Assembly: GCA_902799855.1 (NCBI GenBank)
Contig: CADCCA010000049.1
Span: 1 to 11,216 of the forward strand
DNA length: 11,216 nucleotides
From: an uncultured Erysipelotrichaceae bacterium
GTDB lineage: Bacteria > Bacillota_I > Bacilli_A > RFN20 > CAG-826
Reading direction: 5' to 3'
Within the stretch, counting starts at the first letter, position 1. Every line of letters starts with the position of its first letter. The translations under genes were made by a program, and so were the position numbers. The notes under the pieces were generated by a model. That model was not told the origin of the DNA. It did not search any database and was given only the letters and a program-made list of their open reading frames with translations. Positions 1-5,727 of this stretch are shown here, piece by piece.

Positions 1-504
1 GAAAAGGGCTATATCATGAAAGAAGATGCAGGACGTGGCTATAGAAGAGTCGTTCCTTCACCACTTCCAATTGATATTATTGAAAAGGAATCTATTAAAA
101 CCTTATTAAACAATGGACAAGTTGTCATATGCGCAGGTGGAGGTGGCATACCTGTTATTCAAAAAGATAACAAATTAGAAGGTGTTGCTGCCGTTATTGA
201 TAAAGATTATGCTTCCGCCAAATTAGCAGATTTGATTGATGCAGATTACTTAGTCATCTTAACCGCGGTTGATAATGTTTATATCAATTACAAGAAAGAA
301 AACGAAAAGAAATTAACCAACGTTAATAAAGATGAATTAGAAAAATATCTACAAGAAGGCCACTTTGCAAAAGGAAGTATGTATCCAAAAGTACAAGCTT
401 CACTCAATTTTGTTAAGAGTGGGCCTAATAAAATTGCGGTTATCGCTTCATTAGATAACGCAAAAGAAGCATTCAAATTAAAAGCCGGAACAATTATTAA
501 GTAA
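1..504 (+). CDS. arcC: Carbamate kinase, C-terminal part (5' end outside window)
   Basis: Carbamate kinase interconverts ATP plus carbamate (ammonia and CO2) with ADP plus carbamoyl phosphate in the cytosol, usually as the ATP-yielding last step of arginine deiminase or agmatine/urea-derived catabolism. The reading frame is open from base 1, so 167 residues are visible of a usual ~310. Family signatures seen are [11 protein letters not shown] near the start, the glycine-rich [13 protein letters not shown] strand-loop, [13 protein letters not shown] with the conserved Lys-Asp, the [11 protein letters not shown] segment and [14 protein letters not shown] near the C terminus. Amino acid kinase fold. 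An ATG at base 16 exists but is internal, since the family sequence continues upstream of it. The gene ends in the loop of a T-tailed hairpin. The rest of any arc operon would lie to the left and cannot be seen. Confidence 0.93.
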   Translation, partial: EKGYIMKEDAGRGYRRVVPSPLPIDIIEKESIKTLLNNGQVVICAGGGGIPVIQKDNKLEGVAAVIDKDYASAKLADLIDADYLVILTAVDNVYINYKKENEKKLTNVNKDELEKYLQEGHFAKGSMYPKVQASLNFVKSGPNKIAVIASLDNAKEAFKLKAGTIIK

Positions 505-520
505 CACCGGCTTTTTCTTT
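481..520. terminator. Intrinsic terminator, probably bidirectional, between convergent genes
   Basis: An 8-bp perfect stem is formed by AAAGCCGG (481-488) and CCGGCTTT (507-514), followed by TTCTTT on the + strand. On the - strand the same stem ends in a short TTTAATTT tail. The left arm lies within the last codons of the carbamate kinase gene and its stop codon sits in the 18-base loop. It can serve the + gene ending at 504 and the - gene ending at 522. The loop is long, which weakens it. Confidence 0.7.
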
Positions 521-521
521 A

Positions 522-947
522 TTAAACGCGATTTTTGAATCTGGCTACTAGTTCAAAGTTAATCTCTAGGTTAGTGATTGTGACAATTCTTTTGTTGCCT
601 TTATAGACGCACACTTTCACTACCCCAGTAGCATTTTTGCTAGTTTTAACTTTCGCCACTAAATCATCGTTATTGTATTTTTTGGTAATTCCGAATGAGT
701 TGCGGTAATAGACATAATCTCCATCAAACTTGACGTACCAAAGAATTGACATAAGCATAAACCAAAGAGAAAAGAGGATTAATGGGATAGACATTAAGCA
801 AATTGGAAGAACAGCGTTCAAAAAATCTCCCCATCCTTGCTTTAAAGCGAGAACAAAGGCAATAGAAAACATGATGAAGCCCCCAAATCCTGCGATGGTA
901 AGAATTCTTGATTTTGTGATGTATTGCTTATTCATATAATGCAACAT
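522..947 (-). CDS. Unknown membrane protein with two TM segments and a C-terminal beta-rich domain
   Basis: Function not recognised. The 141-residue product has two hydrophobic helices, at about residues 15-35 and 45-70, joined by a short loop containing QGWGDF. After them comes a ~70-residue polar tail, VKFDGDYVYYRNSFG... onward, with alternating hydrophobic residues and a KKYNNDDLV segment. That layout resembles small membrane proteins with a bacterial PH-like domain, but this is only a shape argument. Two in-frame starts are possible, ATG at 947 and ATG at 935; neither has a Shine-Dalgarno, so the start is uncertain by four residues. It lies directly downstream of the glycosyltransferase gene, with that gene's terminator T-run ending only two bases before the first ATG. 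It therefore depends on read-through or on a promoter inside the upstream gene. Confidence 0.72.
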   Translation of the reverse strand: MLHYMNKQYITKSRILTIAGFGGFIMFSIAFVLALKQGWGDFLNAVLPICLMSIPLILFSLWFMLMSILWYVKFDGDYVYYRNSFGITKKYNNDDLVAKVKTSKNATGVVKVCVYKGNKRIVTITNLEINFELVARFKNRV

Positions 948-949
948 AT

Positions 950-973
950 TAAAAAGTTAGTTTTGAACTAACT
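950..973 (-). terminator. Intrinsic terminator of the glycosyltransferase gene
   Basis: AGTTAGTT (955-962) pairs perfectly with AACTAACT (966-973) around a three-base loop. Read on the - strand the hairpin is followed by TTTTT (954-950). The stop codon of the glycosyltransferase (970-968) is inside the stem. The stem has few G-C pairs, so termination may be partial, which would let the next gene be transcribed. Confidence 0.72.
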
Positions 974-2044
974 CTTTTTTTGTTTCTTTCTTGTTTTTAA
1001 TTTCTTTTTAGGAGCCCATTTCTCATAGATGCGAGTGTAATACTCTCTCCATAAGTTCTTTACGTGTTCTTTACTATAGAAATCGCTGATATATTGGCTA
1101 CCTTCTTGATAATGTTCGTAATATTTTTTATCAGTCGCTAATTTGTTGATTTCTTCGCAGAATCCATCCACGTCTGGCGCCTTCGCGTATGTATCCTTAT
1201 CCACAAATAAGATATCTTCATATAATTCAAGGTTTCTTAATAAGACTGGTTTTCTTGAATTAACGGCTTCAAGGATGGACATTGGGAATAGTTCATCAAA
1301 TGATGGCATGAATAACAAATCACACATATTGAAAATGCCGTTCATTTCCACTCTCGGAATAATGCCAATGAATTTAACGTTTTCTGGAGGATTATCCATG
1401 ATGGCTTTTAATTCTTTATAGCCATCAGTCATCGCACCGAAGGAGAAACCACCAGCCCACACAAAGATTTTATCTAGGTTGCGTTTCGCACATTCGACAT
1501 AGTCTTTCACGCCTTTTCTAGTTTGGACCTGTCCACAACCCATAACAACGAACTTATCGTGTGGAATATTGTATTTATCTCTTAAAGCATTTCTTTCTTC
1601 TAATGATATTTCATGGAATTTTTCATGATCCACGAAGTTTGGAATATAAGTAATGTTTTCTCTTTTTAAACCAAGTTTCACTAATGGTTCAATAAAGATT
1701 GGATTAACCACTACTGCTTCATCAGCCTTTTTATAAGCGTGTTTAACATATTTTTTAAATGCCCAAAAGATTGGTTTAGGCATTTTTAAAGAACCATCAA
1801 ATGTTTCTGGTAAACAGTGAACATAAGTAACGTTGATATGACGTTTATTTAAACGCATCACATATGATGGATTGAATGTATGCATATGATAAATGTCGAA
1901 GTTACCTTTTTTGGAATTAACTTCCACTTCAAAGATATCATCGTTTTCTTTAACTAATGCAACTTGTTCAATATAAGCAGAGCCAACACCTTGTCCATCA
2001 ACTGATGTGGCTTGGGAGAGCATATTAATTCTAATTTTGTTCAT
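968..2044 (-). CDS. GT4 glycosyltransferase, BgsA/diglucosyl-diacylglycerol synthase-like
   Basis: This 358-residue protein is a GT-B fold, GT4 family glycosyltransferase. Visible marks are the N-terminal loop NMLSQATSVDGQGVGSAY (7-24), the PNFVD interdomain segment (135-139), the GQVQTRKGV nucleotide-sugar loop with R176/K177, WAGGFSFGAMTDGYKE (196-211) and the GT4 EX7E motif FDELFPMSILEA with E251 and E259. The GQGVGSAY start and the WAGGFSFG...DGYKE block are, from memory, the signature of the BgsA/alDGS group, which adds a second glucose to monoglucosyl-diacylglycerol to make the membrane diglucosyl lipid that also anchors lipoteichoic acid. A very basic tail (residues 346-357) fits contact with anionic membrane. 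No monoglucosyl-DAG synthase partner is adjacent. The ATG at 2044 has only a weak GTGAA-type ribosome site. GT4 is firm; substrate is an inference. Confidence 0.9.
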   Translation of the reverse strand: MNKIRINMLSQATSVDGQGVGSAYIEQVALVKENDDIFEVEVNSKKGNFDIYHMHTFNPSYVMRLNKRHINVTYVHCLPETFDGSLKMPKPIFWAFKKYVKHAYKKADEAVVVNPIFIEPLVKLGLKRENITYIPNFVDHEKFHEISLEERNALRDKYNIPHDKFVVMGCGQVQTRKGVKDYVECAKRNLDKIFVWAGGFSFGAMTDGYKELKAIMDNPPENVKFIGIIPRVEMNGIFNMCDLLFMPSFDELFPMSILEAVNSRKPVLLRNLELYEDILFVDKDTYAKAPDVDGFCEEINKLATDKKYYEHYQEGSQYISDFYSKEHVKNLWREYYTRIYEKWAPKKKLKTRKKQKKS

Positions 2045-2092
2045 AGCAAATTTTTCACTTTTTACCTGTACTAGTTATATAGGAGGACTCTC

Positions 2093-2389
2093 ATGTCTAG
2101 AAGTGAATTTAGGTATAATCGCAAAAGAAAACATTATTCTTATCTTTATAAAGATGTTGGTTCTAAAAGAAAGAATATCATTCTATCTTCTAAACCAGTT
2201 AGAAAAGAACATCGAAAGATTAAAAAGAACATTAAGCTTTATAAGCATCCTAATCCTAAAACAAATAAAGATGTATATCTAATTCCTAAAGTTTATATAG
2301 ATGAAAACGAATCCTTTGATAAGAAAAGAGAAGGATGGAAGTTTCATCCAAACGATAAACGCATAGTTAAACGAATTAAGAAAAAATAA
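2093..2389 (+). CDS. Small, highly basic protein of unknown function
   Basis: The product is 98 residues and strikingly rich in Lys and Arg from end to end, with clusters YNRKRKHYSYLYKD near the N terminus, VRKEHRKIKKNIKLYKHPNPK in the middle (split here by reading as two blocks, 36-48 and 49-56) and KRIVKRIKKK at the C terminus. No signal peptide or membrane segment. A strong AGGAGG at 2081-2086 lies 6 bases before the ATG, so the gene is likely real. It resembles short basic hypothetical proteins with an HYSY...NPNPK pattern that I recall from Firmicutes, sometimes on mobile elements; I cannot name the family. The charge suggests nucleic-acid or ribosome binding, which is only inference. 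It is divergent from the glycosyltransferase, 48 bases away, and no convincing promoter is seen in that gap. Confidence 0.75.
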   Translation: MSRSEFRYNRKRKHYSYLYKDVGSKRKNIILSSKPVRKEHRKIKKNIKLYKHPNPKTNKDVYLIPKVYIDENESFDKKREGWKFHPNDKRIVKRIKKK

Positions 2390-2392
2390 AAA

Positions 2393-2440
2393 TAGTCAGT
2401 ATCGAAGCATCGCAATTAAGGACGCTATATCAACTGACTA
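2393..2440. repeat. Inverted repeat just after the basic-protein gene
   Basis: TAGTCAGT (2393-2400) is perfectly complementary to ACTGACTA (2433-2440) with a 32-base loop, starting four bases after the stop codon at 2389. It is not followed by a T-run (AATTTATTG), so it is at best a weak or Rho-type 3' end, or an RNA stem that protects the transcript. It is the only structure seen in the 165-bp gap 2390-2554. Confidence 0.3.
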
Positions 2441-2519
2441 AATTTATTGAAACATATTCCATCATCGATGTAAATACAAATGAGGAGAAAACTCATAGTA
2501 AAAGGAAAAACACAACCAA

Positions 2520-2548
2520 AAGACAATTTAATAAAAAAGATGTATTAT
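2520..2548 (+). promoter_or_regulatory. Candidate promoter of the DtxR-like regulator, near-leaderless
   Basis: AAGACA (2520-2525, four of six to TTGACA) is 17 bases from TATTAT (2543-2548, five of six to TATAAT). Transcription would start about 2555, which is the A of the ATG. That agrees with the absence of any Shine-Dalgarno before this start. The -35 match is modest, so confidence is limited. Confidence 0.35.
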
Positions 2549-2554
2549 TGATAT

Positions 2555-2914
2555 ATGAATATTTACGAAAGTGCTGAAGATTACTTAGAGAGGATTTTAA
2601 TCCTACAAGAAAAAAATGATGGTGTTAGATCCATCGATATAGCGCATGATATGGGCTATTCAAAGCCATCTATTTCGATTGCAATGAAAAAGCTCAAAGA
2701 AGCAGGATTAATTGATATTGATGAACATGGTTTTATCACTCTCACAAAAGAAGGACATGTCATTGCTGATAGAGTCTATGAAAGACATAGAGTATTAAAG
2801 AAAGTAATGATTGATATTGGTGTTGCTCCTGAACAAGCAGAAAAAGATGCTTGCAAAGTAGAACACGTGATCAGTGAAGAAACATTCGAAGCAATAAAAA
2901 AGAAGATGAAATGA
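2555..2914 (+). CDS. DtxR/MntR-family metal-dependent transcriptional regulator
   Basis: A 119-residue metalloregulator that should bind DNA as a dimer when loaded with Mn2+ or Fe2+, repressing metal uptake or related genes. The start SAEDYLERILIL (6-17) and a winged helix-turn-helix with recognition helix around SKPSISIAMKKLKEAG (36-51) are typical. By alignment to Bacillus subtilis MntR the ligands are D9, E12, H78, C100, E103 and H104. D9 is MntR-like (DtxR has Met), whereas C100 matches DtxR Cys102 rather than MntR Glu99. The protein is shorter than MntR (142) and lacks any SH3-like DtxR domain. The ATG at 2555 has no Shine-Dalgarno and may be leaderless. Its stop lies inside a terminator stem, so it is a single-gene unit; its most obvious neighbour target is the tldD promoter, but no DtxR or MntR consensus box is seen there. 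Confidence 0.9.
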   Translation: MNIYESAEDYLERILILQEKNDGVRSIDIAHDMGYSKPSISIAMKKLKEAGLIDIDEHGFITLTKEGHVIADRVYERHRVLKKVMIDIGVAPEQAEKDACKVEHVISEETFEAIKKKMK

Positions 2915-2940
2915 CACAAAAATGAGTGTCATTTTTCTTT
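2909..2940 (+). terminator. Intrinsic terminator of the DtxR-like regulator
   Basis: AATGACAC (2910-2917) and GTGTCATT (2926-2933) form a perfect stem, extendable by one A-T pair, with an 8-base loop and a TTTTTCTTTT tail. The regulator's stop codon is in the left arm. Confidence 0.85.
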
Positions 2941-2958
2941 TATGTATCGTATTTATTC

Positions 2959-2978
2959 CATAATTCTTGTGAATTATG
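2959..2978. promoter_or_regulatory. Perfect inverted repeat over the tldD promoter spacer, candidate operator
   Basis: CATAATTC (2959-2966), four bases TTGT, then GAATTATG (2971-2978): a perfect 8-bp dyad that runs up to and overlaps the extended -10 (TG at 2977-2978). A regulator bound here would block RNA polymerase. It does not match the MntR or DtxR consensus, nor a full Fur/PerR 7-1-7 site. The TTGTGAA on its right side is one half of a Rex-type site, but the second half is missing. The cognate protein is therefore unknown; the neighbouring metalloregulator is a candidate by position only. Confidence 0.42.
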
Positions 2979-2985
2979 CTAAAAT
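2977..2985 (+). promoter_or_regulatory. Extended -10 promoter for tldD-tldE
   Basis: TGCTAAAAT at 2977-2985 is an extended -10 (TGn plus TAAAAT, five of six). The -35 region around 2956-2962 is poor, as is usual for extended -10 promoters. Predicted start near 2992, giving a leader of about 33 bases that contains the AAGGAGG ribosome site. Confidence 0.5.
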
Positions 2986-3010
2986 GCTCTCATTATCGTA
3001 TTCTTGAAAG

Positions 3011-3017
3011 AAGGAGG
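3011..3017 (+). promoter_or_regulatory. tldD: Shine-Dalgarno that fixes the tldD start
   Basis: AAGGAGG lies 7 bases before ATG at 3025. The in-frame TTG at 3004 is upstream of the Shine-Dalgarno itself and the ATG at 3019 is only one base after it, so both are excluded. Confidence 0.85.
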
Positions 3018-3024
3018 TATGTAT

Positions 3025-4431
3025 ATGATTAGTAAAAAACTTGCTATCGATGTCTTAAACGAAGCTCTTTCTACTGGTGCAGACTACGCTGAGATTTTCT
3101 ATGAAGATAGTCATTCTCACGGTGTTACATTAGAGAACGGCAAAGTTGAGACAAGCAGTTCTAATTCATTATGTGGTGTTGGCTTACGTTTACTCAAAAA
3201 TAACCAATGCGTGTATGGATATACTAACGATTTAAGCAAAAAAGGCTTATTTGCGTTAGCGGCATCTTTAAGCAAATCATTCCACGATAAACGCTTAATC
3301 ACAGTGACCGAATTAGAAATGATTAGATGCAAAAATCGTAACCCAATAAAGAGAAGTTATGATGATGTTCCAGTTGAAGAAAAGATTTCTTTATTACGTG
3401 AAGGTATTGATGAAATTAATTCATTAAAAGATCCACGTATCGTTAGAACATTTGGTTCCTTCGGTGACAATCATCGTTTTGTAGCCGTCTTTAATTCCAA
3501 AGGCAAATGGTTTAAACGCACTACTGAATTTGGAAGAATGGCTTTCCAAGTTATTGCTGCTGACCAAAATGGTTTTGAAACAGGCTTTGAAGGACCGGGC
3601 GCTCAACAAGGCATTGAATATTTCAAAACTGAAAAAGTTAATCCAAGAAAAACAGCGAGAAAAGCTGCTGAAACCGCTCTTAAGATGTTAACTGCTGCTG
3701 AATGTCCAAGCGGTAAGATGCCAGTTGTCATTGGTAACGGTTGGGGTGGCGTCTTATTCCACGAATCATGTGGTCACCCATTAGAAGCCAGTGCGGTTGC
3801 TAAAGGATTGTCTTGTTTCTCAAATAATAAGATTGGTGATTATATTGCTTCACCAGTTGTCAGTGCAGTCGATGACAGCACCATTCCAAGCCAATGGGGT
3901 TCAATTGATATCGATGATGAAGGTAACCTTGGTTCAAAGAGATTACTCATCAAGAATGGTAAATTGAATGACTATATGATTGATGATCTCAATGGTAGAA
4001 GAATGGATAGGGAAGGTAACGGTGCTTGCCGTAGACAAAACTATCGCTTCGTTCCTACATCTCGTATGTCTAATACCTACATCTGCAACGGCAAGAGCAC
4101 TCCTGAAGAAATCATCAAAGCCACTAAATTAGGCTTATATGCTGTTGGATTTAACGGTGGTTCTGTTGATCCAACAACTGGTGAATTTAATTTCGGTTGT
4201 AGCGAAGCTTATATTATTAGAGATGGTAAAATCTGCGAACCAGTAAAGGGCGCAACATTAATTGGTAAAGGTTTTGAAATCTTAAAGAAAATCGATATGG
4301 TCGGTAACGACTTAGATTTGGCCCAAGGTATGTGTGGTGCTTCTAGTGGTTTCATTAGAACAAATGTTGGTCAACCAACTCTTAGAGTTAGCGAAGTCAC
4401 CGTCGGTGGTCGCGGAGGGGAGTTAAAGTAA
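3025..4431 (+). CDS. tldD: TldD, metallopeptidase subunit of the TldD/TldE complex
   Basis: TldD carries the zinc site of the TldD/TldE heteromeric cytosolic peptidase, which in Escherichia coli degrades unfolded peptides, turns over the CcdA antitoxin and removes the microcin B17 leader. From the ATG at 3025 the product is 468 residues, close to the family length (~480). The metal motif HExxxH is present as FHESCGH with H246, E247 and H250. The third-ligand Cys is present in MCGASSGFIRTNVGQP (C437). N-terminal substrate-chamber segments (AEIFYEDS, GVGLRLLKNNQ) are normal. An extended -10 promoter and a strong ribosome site precede it. Its TAA overlaps the ATG of tldE by one base (TAATG), so the two are translationally coupled. 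The gene looks intact, in contrast to tldE. Confidence 0.95.
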   Translation: MISKKLAIDVLNEALSTGADYAEIFYEDSHSHGVTLENGKVETSSSNSLCGVGLRLLKNNQCVYGYTNDLSKKGLFALAASLSKSFHDKRLITVTELEMIRCKNRNPIKRSYDDVPVEEKISLLREGIDEINSLKDPRIVRTFGSFGDNHRFVAVFNSKGKWFKRTTEFGRMAFQVIAADQNGFETGFEGPGAQQGIEYFKTEKVNPRKTARKAAETALKMLTAAECPSGKMPVVIGNGWGGVLFHESCGHPLEASAVAKGLSCFSNNKIGDYIASPVVSAVDDSTIPSQWGSIDIDDEGNLGSKRLLIKNGKLNDYMIDDLNGRRMDREGNGACRRQNYRFVPTSRMSNTYICNGKSTPEEIIKATKLGLYAVGFNGGSVDPTTGEFNFGCSEAYIIRDGKICEPVKGATLIGKGFEILKKIDMVGNDLDLAQGMCGASSGFIRTNVGQPTLRVSEVTVGGRGGELK

Positions 4432-5650
4432 TGAGTAAATATGATAAGTTTTTAATAATGGTTATTCCATCATCGCTAGAGGTATATTAAACGGCAAATG
4501 CGGCTGTGCTATTGCGGACGTTTGGAACAAAGATAAAGCAGCGTGGTTAGTGAAAGAAATCGTCGCTAACGCTAGAGTTATTGAAAATGATGATCCAGTC
4601 TTTATCTTTGAAGGTTCTGAAAAATATCATAAGGTCAATACATTTAATAAAGCTTTAGAAGAAGTAAATGTTGAAGAAAAATTAAAAAATCTTTATGCCT
4701 TAGAAAAAGCTCTTAAAAATATTGATCCACGTATCATTGAAGTTGCTGGTACTGAATTCAGCCAAACTAGTGAAAAGTTCACCATTATCAATTCAAATGG
4801 TCTTAATTTAGTCCAAAGAAGTAACTACTTCACATATATTGGTCAATGTGTCGCTAAAGAAGGCGAACAAACTAAATCCGGTTACGATTTCTTCTTAGAT
4901 AATGATTTCAATAAATTCAACGCTGAAGAATTCGCTAAAAAGATTGTTAAATTAACCGTTGATCAATTAGGTGGCGATGCTTGTGCTACAAATAAATATA
5001 AAGCAGTATTGCATCCAGATGTTGTCACTGCCTTATTAAAAGCATATATCAGCCACGCTGATGCAGAAGAAGTACAGAAACATTCTTCCTTATTCATCGG
5101 TAAGATTGGCCAAAAGATAGCTTCTAGCAAAGTAACAATTGAAGATAAGCCATTAGCGAAAAATGTCTTTGCTAGATGGTTTGATGATGAAGGTGTTGCT
5201 ACATACAATAAACCAATCATCAAAAACGGTAGATTAGAGACATACTTATATAACTTAACTACCGCCGCTAAAGATGGAGTTAAATCCACAGGTAATGGTT
5301 TTGGTGGAGGTTCAAAACGTGGTATTAGTTCGGCGTTCTTATCATTAAAACCAGGCAAGAAGTCATTAGATGAATTATTCGAAATGGTTGGTAATGGTGT
5401 CTATATTACCGATGTTTCTGGTTTACACGCTGGCTTAAATCCACAAAGCGGTAACTTCTCACTCCAATCCACTGGTTTCATGATTGAAAATGGTAAGAAA
5501 GGTAAACCATTAGATTTAATTACCGTTGGTGGCAACTTATTAGATATTTTCAAAGATGTCTTAGAAGTTGGTAATGATGTCACTGTTTCTCCATCTGGTG
5601 TCTCTTCTGAATCACTATTAATTAAGAAGATTGCCGTCTCTGGAAAATAG
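4431..5650 (+). CDS. tldE: TldE/PmbA subunit, N-terminal deletion and frame break (probable pseudogene)
   Basis: TldE is the non-catalytic partner that encloses the TldD active site. A coupled ATG at 4431 starts MSKYDKF, a normal TldE beginning, with GGAGGGGAG ahead of it, but that frame stops at 4488-4490. Family sequence resumes one frame back from about 4448 as FNNGYSIIARGILNGKCG and runs unbroken to TAG at 5650, including FARWFDDEGV, NLTTAAKDG, STGNGFGGG and SGLHAGLNPQSGNFSLQ. Adding one base would give 406 codons. More is missing than one base: in the paralogous TldD about 50 residues precede the equivalent GVGLRLLKNNQ strand, whereas here about 11 do. So a deletion of roughly 115-120 bases, 3n+1 in size, seems to have removed the N-terminal helix and strands. 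A GTG at 4550 could start a 366-residue remnant but lacks a ribosome site. Mutation or assembly error cannot be told apart here. Confidence 0.85.
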
Positions 5651-5670
5651 TTAGATTACACCTACAAAAT

Positions 5671-5699
5671 AGACCGTTATTAATAGCGGTCTTTTTTTA
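5671..5699 (+). terminator. Intrinsic terminator of tldD-tldE
   Basis: AGACCGTTATT (5671-5681) pairs with AATAGCGGTCT (5682-5692) with one G-T wobble, the innermost bases forming the loop, followed by a run of eight T (5692-5698 region). It lies 20 bases after the tldE stop. Confidence 0.88.
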
Positions 5700-5713
5700 T
5701 TTTTTATATGCGG

Positions 5714-5719
5714 TATAAT
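5714..5719 (+). promoter_or_regulatory. Consensus -10 of the nuclease lipoprotein gene, near-leaderless start
   Basis: TATAAT is a perfect -10 and ends 8 bases before ATG at 5728, so the transcript should start within about two bases of the start codon. No Shine-Dalgarno exists (AAACTCCT precedes the ATG). The -35 position falls in the T-run of the preceding terminator and has no good match. Confidence 0.55.
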
Positions 5720-5727
5720 AAACTCCT

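Noticed and set aside
2007..2282. 91-codon + frame overlapping the basic-protein gene
   Set aside because: It begins inside the antisense of the glycosyltransferase and overlaps the 98-residue gene, which has the real AGGAGG site.
3004..3024. TTG start seven codons upstream for TldD
   Set aside because: The Shine-Dalgarno lies inside this extension; ATG at 3025 is correctly spaced.
4446..4455. Programmed -1 frameshift at G TTT TTA in tldE
   Set aside because: The heptamer does not fit X XXY YYZ, five T are too few for transcriptional slippage, and a shift would still leave about 40 family residues missing. A deletion explains both.
4963..5358. 131-codon - strand frame across tldE
   Set aside because: It is antisense to well conserved TldE sequence and has no recognisable protein features.
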